Shown: positions 9,233-18,587 of the stretch, one piece after another
Position numbering within the stretch: the first letter of the stretch is position 1
How the letters are laid out: the number at the start of each line of letters is the position of its first letter
Origin: Clostridium sporogenes
GTDB taxonomy: Bacteria > Bacillota > Clostridia > Clostridiales > Clostridiaceae
Reading direction: 5' to 3'
DNA: 64,000 bases
Assembly (NCBI RefSeq): GCF_001020205.1
Contig: NZ_CP011663.1
Coordinates: 3,410,001 to 3,474,000, forward strand
Notes under the pieces: model-generated
Told to the model about the DNA's origin: nothing
The model's input: the letters and a program-made list of their open reading frames with translations, nothing else
Database searches by the model: none
Made by a program: the position numbers and the translations under genes

Positions 9233-11128
9233 CTACCTCCCCAATATATTTTTCTTTTCAAAGTTTTGTACTTCTATCATGTAATTTCTTTTACCCTTCA
9301 GTTTATCTAAATCTCTCATAATATCACCATTAGTTGCTACTTTATTAAATTTTCTTTCAATATCCATAGCTTTTGGATTATACCAAATTGGAACTAAATT
9401 AAAATAATGCTGTTTCATATAATCTATTAAATTAGCTATGAGTAATCCTATGGCTTGTAATCCATCTCCAATATTACAGAAATATACCTTTTCAGCTTCC
9501 CATCTAATCCATCTGTATGCCCTAATATAATCTATATTTGGACTTGATGTATCTAAAGTATACCAATCATAAATCAATTCCATTATAAATTGGATAGATT
9601 CTTTACCTGTACAACTTAACCAAGATTGTGTATTTTTATGCCATATCATTATTAAAATATTTGTTAAATCTAATATTATTTCAATACTAATTGTCATAGG
9701 CGGAATGTTATAATCCACTCCCCAATCTTTACCCCATTCGATAGGATGATTATTAAATCTTAGATATTCATAATCTAAATTATTTAATAGATCATTATTA
9801 TATATATAATCTTTATTAGGAACAATTATCTTATCTGTTGGATTTGTAGGTTTTAACCACCACCATCTTTTGGTTATTTCAATAAACTTATTTTTATTAG
9901 GTGTATATATTTGTCTTATAGCTTCATTATTTAAATATTTATTACTTTGTCTATAAATTTGCCATATACTTAAATTTAATAGATCTATTTCTATCTGCTT
10001 ATAAATATTAATTACAGGGCTATTACCTAAATATTTTTCATTATGTTTAAATATATTAGTTGTATATTCTCTATCTAAATATCTATTATTATATTTAAAT
10101 ATATCTCTTATAGCCTGTCTATCTAAATACCTGTTGATACTTTTATCTATAAATTTAAATACATCTTTATAAAAATATTCTTTATTATGGTCTTTGCAGA
10201 TTTCTTTATGTGCTATTTTATTTAATGCATTTTTAATTCTATATTTTTCTATATCCTTTAGAGCTATATTATACATTAACATGGTTTTATAATTTCTATC
10301 TATATCTTTTAAATCTAATATTTTTAAATTGTTTATACTTGTATCTATATCTATTCCAATTATAATATCTTTGTTTAACATTGTTTTATTACTCATTTTA
10401 GCTGCTTCTTTTAAATTACACTTATCTATAAATCTATAATTGTTTTTATTTATATTTTTAGTTCTATATTTTTTAACAAACTTAAACTTATCCATATATA
10501 TACTCTTACAATAACTCTTATTAAAATAGTATCTAACATTTTTTTCTATATTTATATACTTCTCTAGTTTTAAATTATTTAAAGATTTATCTTTGAATAT
10601 TTCTTTTTCTACTATCAAATCTGCATATATACTTTTGGATTTATTCAGTTGTAGATTTTCTCTATCTATAGATAAATTTATTAAATTATCAGCTTTATTT
10701 AGCTGCAACATTTCTCTTTCCAATAACTTATTGTTATAACATATAGATATATCTGTATTTTTTCTTATATCAAGTTCCTTACTTGTTTTTCTATTTATAT
10801 CTATATCCTTTATTTTATCTAAAGATATAGCATTGTTCTTATTTATTTCTTTATTTTTTAATTTTAACTCTTTTTCAAATTCTTTTTTTATATCAGTAAT
10901 TTCCTTGGATATATATTTATTCTTTTCTTTCTCTATATTATCTTTAGGTTCCTTATAAAATAATTTATCTCCTTTAATTTTATCTATTTCACCCATTGTT
11001 TCTTTGTAAAATAATTTTTCTGTAGTTTTTGCTACTTTTTCTGTAGTATCATATATAAAAGTTCCACTAGAAAAAGTAGTATCCCCTACATATTTAAAAC
11101 TACATAGGGGTATTTTATGTAGGGGCAT
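9233..11128 (-). CDS. Long Lys/Asn/Ile-rich phage structural protein with 16-residue repeats
   Basis: 631 residues. Residues about 30-330 are an unusually low-complexity, charged helical region dominated by K, N, I, D and E. Residues 329-408 hold five consecutive 16-residue repeats (for example KYNNRYLDREYTTNIF). From about 420 a Trp-rich, more globular C-terminal domain begins RWWWLKPTNPTDK and contains NLVPIWYNPKAMD. It may be a long tail fibre, whisker or neck-to-baseplate connector. The family is not recognised. The start follows an AGAGGTGG site. Confidence 0.45.
   Translation of the reverse strand: MPLHKIPLCSFKYVGDTTFSSGTFIYDTTEKVAKTTEKLFYKETMGEIDKIKGDKLFYKEPKDNIEKEKNKYISKEITDIKKEFEKELKLKNKEINKNNAISLDKIKDIDINRKTSKELDIRKNTDISICYNNKLLEREMLQLNKADNLINLSIDRENLQLNKSKSIYADLIVEKEIFKDKSLNNLKLEKYINIEKNVRYYFNKSYCKSIYMDKFKFVKKYRTKNINKNNYRFIDKCNLKEAAKMSNKTMLNKDIIIGIDIDTSINNLKILDLKDIDRNYKTMLMYNIALKDIEKYRIKNALNKIAHKEICKDHNKEYFYKDVFKFIDKSINRYLDRQAIRDIFKYNNRYLDREYTTNIFKHNEKYLGNSPVINIYKQIEIDLLNLSIWQIYRQSNKYLNNEAIRQIYTPNKNKFIEITKRWWWLKPTNPTDKIIVPNKDYIYNNDLLNNLDYEYLRFNNHPIEWGKDWGVDYNIPPMTISIEIILDLTNILIMIWHKNTQSWLSCTGKESIQFIMELIYDWYTLDTSSPNIDYIRAYRWIRWEAEKVYFCNIGDGLQAIGLLIANLIDYMKQHYFNLVPIWYNPKAMDIERKFNKVATNGDIMRDLDKLKGKRNYMIEVQNFEKKNILGR
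9905..10144 (-). repeat. Five tandem 48-base coding repeats (16 residues each)
   Basis: Residues 329-408 of the 9233-11128 protein divide exactly into five 16-residue units ending in [I/V]x[Q/D/N]I[F/Y], with YL or LL near position 6. The units have diverged, so this is an old repeat in protein sequence rather than a recent DNA duplication. The pattern suggests a fibrous or solenoid segment. Confidence 0.6.
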
Positions 11129-11142
11129 TTATACCACCTCTC

Positions 11143-12381
11143 TTATTTAGTTGTTTTATAACATCTAATAGCAATGCAATAATTTATATTAGCACTATTA
11201 TTTAAGAAACAATATGGCGCAGTAATTTTAAATTTCTTATAATATTCTTCCTCTTCTGTATCTTTCTTATATGCTAATCTGTCAGTATCATTTATTGCAC
11301 TAGCATCACCTACAAGTACATTAATCATTTTACCTCTTTCCATATCAACTGGATGTACAAGTGTTATATCTGAGAATTGATGTTTTTTATGGTTATATCT
11401 ACTACCTTCTACATTACATTTATCCATAAAAGGATTAGTAGCATAAAAAGCTGGATAATGTGGTTGATATGGCATACCTATTTTATTAGCTACCATACAA
11501 ACATCTGTTACTCCTGTTGCAGTTCTTTCTCCATAAACCTTTGAATAATTTGGTTCTATATCAGAAGATACAGTTATACCAAAATTATATTTATCATCTG
11601 TATAAGCTGAATCCTCTACTGGTTTTAAAGCTCCAATATAAGCATAAGATGTAAGATAGTTTTCATAAGGATGAACATCTGCAGATGGATCTCCACGTAA
11701 TACTAAATTTATACTATCTTTAGTTACATTTATCCAATATTGAACTGGTAAAAAATCTTTTATTTCTGGCTGTAATTTTCTATACCATGCTAATCTATAA
11801 TTATATTCAGCTTGTATATTCTTAGATATAGTTAAATCTGTTCTATCTGCATTTAATTTATCAGATATTTGTAACTTTATATTATTTATAGAATTACTTT
11901 TAGCCTTAGCACTAACATAAGCATCATAATCACCACTTTTACTCCATCGATCAGAAACTCCAGCCATCATTTCTAATACTTGCGCATCTGTTCTACTAAA
12001 ACTATCCCCATTGTGATTATAATAAGTATGCAACTTGTTAAAGTCAATTAATGCCTTTTTTTCTTCTTTTGTTAAGTCCGCTTCTTCTCTATCTATTTTT
12101 ACATAAAACTCTTTTCCATAGGTTGTTGTTGCTTTTATAATGCACTTATCATCTTGTGATCCTACTGTAAATACAGTATCTACTTTATCTGTCTTAGAGT
12201 TATCTGTTATAAGATTTATTTTAGTCCCTTCTCCTGATGATCCTATTTTATTTATACTATCTGGATAAACTAAATCCCATTTATATATACCTGAATTTTG
12301 TGTTATTTCAGTTACTAATGTTTTTACTAAGTCTTTTACACTTGAATTACCTTCAACAAAATAAAAATTATCTGTAGCCAT
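11143..12381 (-). CDS. Phage virion structural protein
   Basis: 412 residues with a clear GGAGGTA-type ribosome site. The N-terminal ~90 residues (opening MATDNFYFVEGNSSVKDLVK) resemble small phage tail domains. The C-terminal half carries YATNPFMDKCNVEGSRYNH and HPVDMERGKMINVL, stretches I associate with uncharacterised tail/baseplate proteins of Bacillus and Clostridium phages. No enzymatic motif. It follows the caspase gene and its paralogue in the operon. Exact role unknown. Confidence 0.5.
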   Translation of the reverse strand: MATDNFYFVEGNSSVKDLVKTLVTEITQNSGIYKWDLVYPDSINKIGSSGEGTKINLITDNSKTDKVDTVFTVGSQDDKCIIKATTTYGKEFYVKIDREEADLTKEEKKALIDFNKLHTYYNHNGDSFSRTDAQVLEMMAGVSDRWSKSGDYDAYVSAKAKSNSINNIKLQISDKLNADRTDLTISKNIQAEYNYRLAWYRKLQPEIKDFLPVQYWINVTKDSINLVLRGDPSADVHPYENYLTSYAYIGALKPVEDSAYTDDKYNFGITVSSDIEPNYSKVYGERTATGVTDVCMVANKIGMPYQPHYPAFYATNPFMDKCNVEGSRYNHKKHQFSDITLVHPVDMERGKMINVLVGDASAINDTDRLAYKKDTEEEEYYKKFKITAPYCFLNNSANINYCIAIRCYKTTK

Positions 12382-12403
12382 TTTATCTACCTCCTGTTAT
12401 CAA

Positions 12404-13384
12404 TTATTTATTTAAATTTGTTATTTTTAAAGTATTTAAGTCCATTGTAAATATATCTTTTAAATCTCTATTTGTATCTAAATTCACACTAAATTTTTTA
12501 AGCAATTTATTACCGTAAGGTCTATATTGATATATTTCCAAAGTTACAGGCTCTTTTAGTTCTACTCCATTAAAATTCTTTATGCTTATAAGAAGCTTTT
12601 TATTTTTGTACCCTTTAACACTTATTATTTCAGGATTTTTGTTTGTTTTATGTTCTGTATAATCAAAATTAAGATAAAATCCATCATAGGATCTCTTACC
12701 ATACCAAACTTTTTTACCATCTATCTCGCCATGCAAATCTATATCTGCATCTGTATTTTCTTCCCAATTCATTACTACCGCTATATCCCATTCATTATCT
12801 ATATCCTCTATGCCTGGTGGTGTCTCTACTGTAATACTAGAATCTTCTCCATCTATATACTCTAAATCCACCATTGTTTGTCTACTATTACCGCTTAAAT
12901 TATGGAAAATAAAAGAAATAGGCGTATTAGCATTTACTTTATAGAATGTGTTAAAGTATTTATGTTCTCCTATTTCCTTAGTTGTTGCAATATCTATTAT
13001 TTTGATTTTATTAATTTCTAAGCTATATTTATCTTCCTTTTTCCAGCCCGTTTGATTAAAATGCAATCCTGTAATATATACATCTTTATCAAATCTAAAT
13101 TGTCCAGTATAATCATTTTGTATTGCTGGGATATCTAATAATATACCTTTCACTTTTTGAATGCCTTCAATTTTCCTATATATAAAAGCATCAATTTTTT
13201 TCTTTAGCCCTTCATATTGTACACTTGGTAATAAATCTTTTAACTGTTGTAGTAAATCTTGTATATTGTTGGTATTTATCTCTGGATAATTAGTTCTTAT
13301 ATTATCGTCTATGAGACTTAATAAATGATTTTTTAAATCCTCTGTAAGTTCTTCAAAATTAATTATATATTTAGGTAAGCTCAA
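12404..13384 (-). CDS. Phage tail-associated protein with YfaP/DUF2135-like C-terminal domain
   Basis: About 326 residues if translation begins at the TTG at 13384. That start gives MSLPKYIINFEEL, which aligns with MGLPSYVVNFDEL of the upstream caspase protein, and AAGAAGGTG lies eight bases before it. A longer reading from 13426 would overlap the upstream gene. The N-terminal ~175 residues are paralogous to the first 180 of the caspase protein. The C-terminal part (about 200-256) has the DADIDLHGEIDGKKVWYG pattern of YfaP/DUF2135-type beta domains. Likely a particle-borne protein; role unknown. Confidence 0.55.
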   Translation of the reverse strand: MSLPKYIINFEELTEDLKNHLLSLIDDNIRTNYPEINTNNIQDLLQQLKDLLPSVQYEGLKKKIDAFIYRKIEGIQKVKGILLDIPAIQNDYTGQFRFDKDVYITGLHFNQTGWKKEDKYSLEINKIKIIDIATTKEIGEHKYFNTFYKVNANTPISFIFHNLSGNSRQTMVDLEYIDGEDSSITVETPPGIEDIDNEWDIAVVMNWEENTDADIDLHGEIDGKKVWYGKRSYDGFYLNFDYTEHKTNKNPEIISVKGYKNKKLLISIKNFNGVELKEPVTLEIYQYRPYGNKLLKKFSVNLDTNRDLKDIFTMDLNTLKITNLNK

Positions 13385-13385
13385 A

Positions 13386-14735
13386 TTAAGCACCTTCTTT
13401 ATATTCAAAGATTGAACTTGTATCATTTCTTGGATAAACTTGAGCTGTTTGCGTTATCTTTAGATAAGGATTTTTAATATTAAATTCATCATAAAAATGT
13501 AATACACTTTGATATAATTCCTCCAAAGTTACAATTCTATTTTTATCTTTATCAGATTTCTTAGTTTTAATGCTTTGTGTTAGTGCCCAAGTAAAGGCTC
13601 CTGAAGGATTAGGATTTCCATTATATCCAGCGCTCAAGTCACCGGATGTTTCCGAACCTGCACTTGCTGTTAAAACTTTGTATCCTTGTTTATTTAATGT
13701 TTTGTCTGTACTTCTAAGTTTCTCCTCCACTATAGCTAATGTATATGCAAAATTTTTATCTATAGAAAGTCCACTGTGGCAAGTATCAATAAATATTACC
13801 TTAGTACCTTTTATATCATCCAGTATTGTTTGTAATTCATATACTGTTATTATGTTATCTTTTGCCACTAAAGCAAACTTATCTTCATATACAGTACCAT
13901 GTCCAGACCAAAACAAATAACTAATATCATTATCTTTTGCATCTTGAAAAGTGTTTTTTATTAAATTTAATGCTTCTGACTTAGTCTTATTTTTTGCAAC
14001 TATATTTTTTGTAAATTTAGCACTTTGTTTGTGTTCTTTAAATAAATTAGACATATTGTCAGCATCATATGTGCAACCCATAAGGTTATTAGCACCTTGT
14101 AAAGTATATTCACTTTCTCCTATAGCTAAAAATCTATAGTTTTTTTCACTAGTGGTAGGTATAGTAGGTGTAGTAGGTGTGGGTAAATTACTATTTTCTA
14201 AGATATTAAAGTCTACCCATAAAACTTTACTAGTTCCACTAATATTATTGTAGATAAATTTAACTGTGCCATTTATAGGATAAAATACATTAAAAAATTT
14301 ATGTTCACCATATTCTTTAGTGCGCACACTTTCAAATAATTTATCATTGCCTACTTGCAAATCCCAGTTATCTTCAAATCTCCAACTAGATTGAGAATAT
14401 GTTATACCTGTTATTTGGCCATTTCCTTTAAATTCTATTACATGTTGTCCTTTTACTGCAGGAATCTCTAGCATTTTTCCATAAATTTTCTGGGTGCCTG
14501 ATATACCTAAATTTCCACTTAAATTATCTAACTTTACACCTAAAGCATTTAATGCATTTATTAAATCATTATAATCTACACCTTGTATTTTATCTTTGAT
14601 TTCTGATAATAATCTTTCCATATCTTTGGTAGAAAAATTTATATTGCCTATGTCAACTTTCACACCATTTTGTAAATAATCTTTAATAAGATTTGATAGT
14701 TCATCAAAGTTGACTACATAGGAAGGTAATCCCAT
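13386..14735 (-). CDS. Caspase-family (peptidase C14) protein in the tail operon
   Basis: 449 residues in two parts joined by a Thr/Pro linker (TPTTPTIPTT, about 187-195). Residues 1-180 are a module shared with the downstream protein. Residues 199-435 form a caspase/metacaspase-like p20 domain: NYRFLAIGESEY first strand, the His box SYLFWSGHG (H279), the Cys box VIFIDTCHSG (C319) and VLTASAGSETS. The dyad is intact, so it is predicted to be an active cysteine peptidase. Substrate and activation are unknown. Its place among tail genes and its linker suggest a particle component or a cargo, but a host-directed role inside the producer is equally possible. Confidence 0.8.
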   Translation of the reverse strand: MGLPSYVVNFDELSNLIKDYLQNGVKVDIGNINFSTKDMERLLSEIKDKIQGVDYNDLINALNALGVKLDNLSGNLGISGTQKIYGKMLEIPAVKGQHVIEFKGNGQITGITYSQSSWRFEDNWDLQVGNDKLFESVRTKEYGEHKFFNVFYPINGTVKFIYNNISGTSKVLWVDFNILENSNLPTPTTPTIPTTSEKNYRFLAIGESEYTLQGANNLMGCTYDADNMSNLFKEHKQSAKFTKNIVAKNKTKSEALNLIKNTFQDAKDNDISYLFWSGHGTVYEDKFALVAKDNIITVYELQTILDDIKGTKVIFIDTCHSGLSIDKNFAYTLAIVEEKLRSTDKTLNKQGYKVLTASAGSETSGDLSAGYNGNPNPSGAFTWALTQSIKTKKSDKDKNRIVTLEELYQSVLHFYDEFNIKNPYLKITQTAQVYPRNDTSSIFEYKEGA

Positions 14736-14749
14736 ATTATTGCCACCTC

Positions 14750-15091
14750 CTATACATAATCTATTATTTCTAATTTACCATGACTATCTTTAATTAATTG
14801 TATTGTTTTATTTGTATTATTAGGGTACGTTGTTTTAATTCTATATACCTTACCTTCTGCATTTCTAATTAGTTCTTCTTGCCATTGCATATCTGTTCCA
14901 TTTGCATATATAAATTTATATGCTTTATTATTGCTATCTCTAATTATTCTACACGGGTATTCAATTAACTCCCCAGTATATTTGGAATCTTCATTTATAT
15001 TTATCTGATTTTTGAAATTTCTTTTTCTTAATTCTTGATCTAAAATGTAGACTACTGGTTCTCTAAAATTTTTATATCCCATATGTGCCAT
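14750..15091 (-). CDS. Small phage tail protein
   Basis: About 113 residues from the ATG at 15091 (MAHMGYKNFREPVVYILD); TAGGTGAT precedes it and overlaps the alternative GTG at 15100. The sequence alternates short strands (ELIEYPCRIIRDSNNKAYKF, KTIQLIKDSHGKLEI) that look like repeated beta hairpins. It sits between the baseplate hub and the caspase gene. Not recognised; possibly a baseplate or fibre-attachment subunit. Confidence 0.45.
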   Translation of the reverse strand: MAHMGYKNFREPVVYILDQELRKRNFKNQININEDSKYTGELIEYPCRIIRDSNNKAYKFIYANGTDMQWQEELIRNAEGKVYRIKTTYPNNTNKTIQLIKDSHGKLEIIDYV

Positions 15092-15103
15092 TTTAATCAC
15101 CTA

Positions 15104-16189
15104 CTATTGTTTTAATCTTCCACTTCCTATTCGGGTACATTGCTCATATACTTTTCTTTTATCTCTCATACCTTGTAATTGCAATGTATCCACATATGTG
15201 TCCGCATTTATTTCTGTATTTATTCCAACAATTAAATACCAGCCATTACCTCTTTCATTATTTACTAATTTAACTACTTGTCCTAAATCAATGTTAGGTA
15301 TTCCAGCTACTGGTACTACATTTAAAGCAGTACTCTCTCTCCACATATCTAAAAATTTATGTCCTGCTACCTGTTGTTTTAATAATGAACTACTAGCTAA
15401 TGGATTATCAATTATGTCTACCCATCTTTCGCCATTTAAATAACTAGTCATAGCTTTAGATTCAAAAATAGAATATTTATCATTACAACAAATTTTTAAT
15501 ATATTTCTCATTAAACTAGAATCTCTACTAGCAGTTTCACTAGATAAATTAGTATCAACAGATAAAACATAATCATGGTGATTAACATCATGATTTGATT
15601 CATTATAAGTAGGATATTGTTCTTCTAATACTATTGTACCGTTTTTGTTTGCCCTTATTCTAGCATACATAGTTTCTACCAAGTTACCAATTATATCATT
15701 ATACATAGTACCTATTTCACATTCTAATTTAGGTACAGTATAATTAATTCCTCCGTTTCTATAAAAACTACATTTTGCATCGGATACAACAGTAGAAATT
15801 ATATCTACTGCAGTTCTATTATAAAATTTTAATTCCTTATCACATAAATTTAGCATTCTATAATACATATCATGGCAAGTCATTTCTATTGTTTTATCAA
15901 GTGTATTATAATCATATTTTTTAATTACACCTGTAAATTGAAGTATATCCTCTATATAAATTTTTATCTGTGCAAAATTATCTATTATACCTTGTGTTCC
16001 TCCCGCAAAAATAGCAGTGGGTAGATTCTCATATTGTGCTGTAATCGTAGCTTCAGCAGTAGGTGTAGTTAAAGTTCTATTTATTTTCACCGACACTAAG
16101 CAATGTTCTAATGTTATTTTATTAGCATCACCATCTTCAAAGGCTTGATATCCATTTTTTTTATAAAATTCTACTTTACATTTTGCCAT
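15104..16189 (-). CDS. Baseplate hub / tail-associated protein (gp27/XkdQ-like)
   Basis: 361 residues. The beginning (CKVEFYKKNGYQAFEDGD, then ITLEHCLVSVKINRTL) and the IYIEDILQFTGVIKKYDY and TMTCHDMYY-like segments match the two-barrel hub proteins at the distal end of siphophage and myophage tails. Its place after the tape measure and the distal-tail-like protein supports this. There is no peptidase domain, so any cell-wall-cutting activity must come from another protein. Its start overlaps the end of the 16176-16610 gene by 14 bases, indicating translational coupling. Confidence 0.6.
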   Translation of the reverse strand: MAKCKVEFYKKNGYQAFEDGDANKITLEHCLVSVKINRTLTTPTAEATITAQYENLPTAIFAGGTQGIIDNFAQIKIYIEDILQFTGVIKKYDYNTLDKTIEMTCHDMYYRMLNLCDKELKFYNRTAVDIISTVVSDAKCSFYRNGGINYTVPKLECEIGTMYNDIIGNLVETMYARIRANKNGTIVLEEQYPTYNESNHDVNHHDYVLSVDTNLSSETASRDSSLMRNILKICCNDKYSIFESKAMTSYLNGERWVDIIDNPLASSSLLKQQVAGHKFLDMWRESTALNVVPVAGIPNIDLGQVVKLVNNERGNGWYLIVGINTEINADTYVDTLQLQGMRDKRKVYEQCTRIGSGRLKQ

Positions 16190-16610
16190 TATCTTTCACC
16201 CATCCACTAGCTTCATGATTACATAAAAGCTCTAAATTTATATAATATATATCACCTTCGATAGGAGTATCTATCTCAAACTTATTTTGTAAATATCCTT
16301 TATATTGAATTCCAAATTCATCCACAAATATGAATTTACCTGAATAATTTTTTCTAAAGTTTAAAAACTTAGTTATATTACTTTGTGTCTCCTCATCATT
16401 TTCTCCTTTTATATTAAAAGCAACTGTAAATTCAATAATGCAATCACTTTTAATATTTTTTTCAAAGTATGTGTATCCTTGTACTGTTCTAATACCCTTA
16501 CGAAAATAAGCAGGACGAGGTGGCTTATAATTAGTTATTATGCCACCTGTATTTTTTCCATCTTCATAAAGTAAATCTACTTTAAAATCTTTCATTCTAT
16601 TTAAGTCCAT
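16176..16610 (-). CDS. Distal-tail-like phage protein
   Basis: About 144 residues from the ATG at 16610 (MDLNRMKDFKVDLLYEDG), which follows a perfect AGGAGGTGG; a GTG nine bases upstream overlaps that site. It is a beta-rich protein with no membrane segments, encoded directly after the tape measure. In siphophages this position is usually taken by the distal tail (Dit) or an equivalent adaptor that nucleates the baseplate. The assignment is by position and size, not by a clear motif. Confidence 0.5.
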   Translation of the reverse strand: MDLNRMKDFKVDLLYEDGKNTGGIITNYKPPRPAYFRKGIRTVQGYTYFEKNIKSDCIIEFTVAFNIKGENDEETQSNITKFLNFRKNYSGKFIFVDEFGIQYKGYLQNKFEIDTPIEGDIYYINLELLCNHEASGWVKDNGKM

Positions 16611-16622
16611 ACAAGCCACCTC

Positions 16623-18164
16623 CTAATCTCTTAATACATCATTCATAAATAATCCTGTCATAACATTTTTCATAGAACTTTCTGTCATTTGCTTAAATTC
16701 ATTAGCTAACTTATTAGCCCCTTCTTTATTTGCATTTGGTATAGTTACATACATTTTTATATCCTGTGTAACGCCCATACTTTTACTCATGTTATTAAGT
16801 CCATGTGGAGATAAATAAGTACCACCATAAGCTCCACTAAGCGCCATATTATTTAATCCATTAAAATTTGGCTTTACATTTCCTAATCCTTTGATCTTAT
16901 CAGCCATACCTTTAATTTTAGTATCTACAGCACTTTGTTGGTTATCTATACCCTGTATGAGACCTTCTCCAAGGGATTTACCATAATTGGAAAATACACG
17001 TGACGGGGAATTTATCCCTAAAAAGCTTTTGAATCCATCTGCTATTTTACTTGCTAAGTTTCCTATTACTGATCCTACATGTCCAAACATAGATTTTATA
17101 CCATTTATAAGACCTTGAACTATATTTTTACCTATGTTGAAAAGTGCTCCTGCTAGATTACCTAATCCTTTGAATATATTAATCCAACCTTGTACAATTG
17201 CATGTAGTATATTTCCGACACCTCTAAATATTGCTATACATCCATTTATTATGTTCTGTACCATTCCACCTACCCATTGGAGTACTTTAATGAATCCTTG
17301 AAATGCATGAATAGCTCCTTGTATAATTGAATTTATAATTCTACCTATTCCTTTAAATATATTTCCTATGAACTTTCCAAACTGAGTTGCATATTTTTTT
17401 AAAGTATCCCAATGTTTAATTACTTCATATACTATAAGTCCTATTGCTGCAATAGCAACTAAAATTAGAAGCGTTTTTGAAGTTATTATAGTCTTTAATA
17501 CTCCAAATATTCCTCCTGCTTTCTTTAATTTATTAAATATACCTATCACATTATTTATAGTACCTACTAATTTGCTAAGTACCGTAAATGTTTTAGCAAC
17601 TCCAGCTATTGACACAATCATCACTGCAATAGCATTTTTTACAGGATTAGGTAATTTATTAAATGAATTCATTAATTCTACTGCTTTATTAGCTAACTTT
17701 GTAAATATTGGAATTAATTTATTATTCAAAATAGGCACTAACTGATTATTAAATATCGGTATTAACTGTTTTACTATAGATGCTTGTAATTGTGCAAAAG
17801 AATCTTGTACCTTTTTTATGGAAGCTTGTATGTCTTTTTCAATTTTTCCATAATTGACCTTTGCAATATTAGCAGGACCCTTTTTTGGGTTCTTACTCTT
17901 TGCTTCTTCAGCAAGAGTATTTTTCATACCAGTTTTTAGAAGATTTTGTGCTGCAGCACTGGGTTTCTCCATGGACTTTCCTATTTTACTTAAAGTTTCT
18001 GCTTCCTTGGTTAATGCTTCTTGTAACTTTTCAATTTTAGTTTTTTCTTCCTCAACTTTATGCACAAATATTTCTAAATCTTTTCCAGCTCCATTAAGTG
18101 CTGTTTTAAACCTACTAGTATCTAATGTTAAATGAGCAACTGCCTCTCCTACATTTACTGCCAT
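16623..18164 (-). CDS. Tail tape measure protein
   Basis: About 513 residues from the ATG at 18164 (MAVNVGEAVAHLTLDTSRF), with GGGAGGTGAG just upstream; the reading can be extended to 18212 without a ribosome site. N-terminal coiled coil (about 35-75), central hydrophobic helices (about 195-275), a long amphipathic Gly/Ile/Phe-rich repeat region (about 280-400: NIFKGIGRIINSIIQG and similar) and the FLGINSPSRVFSNYGKSLGE motif typical of tape measures. It fixes tail length; at ~1.5 Å per residue the tail would be roughly 75 nm. No lysozyme or peptidase domain is fused to it. Confidence 0.85.
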   Translation of the reverse strand: MAVNVGEAVAHLTLDTSRFKTALNGAGKDLEIFVHKVEEEKTKIEKLQEALTKEAETLSKIGKSMEKPSAAAQNLLKTGMKNTLAEEAKSKNPKKGPANIAKVNYGKIEKDIQASIKKVQDSFAQLQASIVKQLIPIFNNQLVPILNNKLIPIFTKLANKAVELMNSFNKLPNPVKNAIAVMIVSIAGVAKTFTVLSKLVGTINNVIGIFNKLKKAGGIFGVLKTIITSKTLLILVAIAAIGLIVYEVIKHWDTLKKYATQFGKFIGNIFKGIGRIINSIIQGAIHAFQGFIKVLQWVGGMVQNIINGCIAIFRGVGNILHAIVQGWINIFKGLGNLAGALFNIGKNIVQGLINGIKSMFGHVGSVIGNLASKIADGFKSFLGINSPSRVFSNYGKSLGEGLIQGIDNQQSAVDTKIKGMADKIKGLGNVKPNFNGLNNMALSGAYGGTYLSPHGLNNMSKSMGVTQDIKMYVTIPNANKEGANKLANEFKQMTESSMKNVMTGLFMNDVLRD

Positions 18165-18344
18165 CTTTTTCTCACCTCCCATCTTTGGGAATAAAAAGCT
18201 TTCTAACTTCATTTAAATAATAATCCAAATTTTTTATGCCTTTAATTTCTTATCTTCCATATTCTTTATATTTATTATTTAGTTTTAAATTTATATAATA
18301 TAGTTTTAATATTTATTTATGTTTAAAAAACAAAAGGCTAAAAG

Positions 18345-18587
18345 CTAACTTTTATTACTAGCATTTAACCACTGAATAACATCTTCATTATTAGTTTTAT
18401 TTGTTCTATCTCCATCTATAAACTTAGGCTCTCTAGCATCTTCTTTACTAATCTCATTTAATATATAGACGCATGCCTCATCAAAGCAAAAGGCTTCATA
18501 ATCATTAGTCAATCCTATAATTTCACTGGGCCTTTGTCTATATTGTTTACTTATTGATATTACACTCAGTATTCTCTGACTCTTCAC
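18345..18587 (-). CDS. Tail assembly chaperone, frameshift-extension (GT-type) portion
   Basis: 80 residues (GTG-initiated as an isolated frame) overlapping the end of the 18547-18963 gene by 41 bases in another frame. In lambda-like phages the chaperone is made in two forms, the longer by ribosomal frameshifting. Here the frame is reached by a +1 shift at UUU-C followed by the rare arginine codon CGU (18588-18591), which would give a fusion of about 205 residues. No ribosome site precedes the GTG, which favours frameshifting over independent initiation. The extension, ending VIQWLNASNKS, lies directly before the tape measure as expected. Confidence 0.6.
   Translation of the reverse strand: MKSQRILSVISISKQYRQRPSEIIGLTNDYEAFCFDEACVYILNEISKEDAREPKFIDGDRTNKTNNEDVIQWLNASNKS

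Noticed and set aside
13570..13920. Plus-strand 116-residue ORF opposite the caspase gene
   Set aside because: It lacks a ribosome site and is the reverse of a clearly real coding region.
18547..18587. Classical -1 frameshift in the tail chaperone
   Set aside because: The second frame is offset by +1 (equivalently -2), and no X-XXY-YYZ heptamer lies in the overlap.
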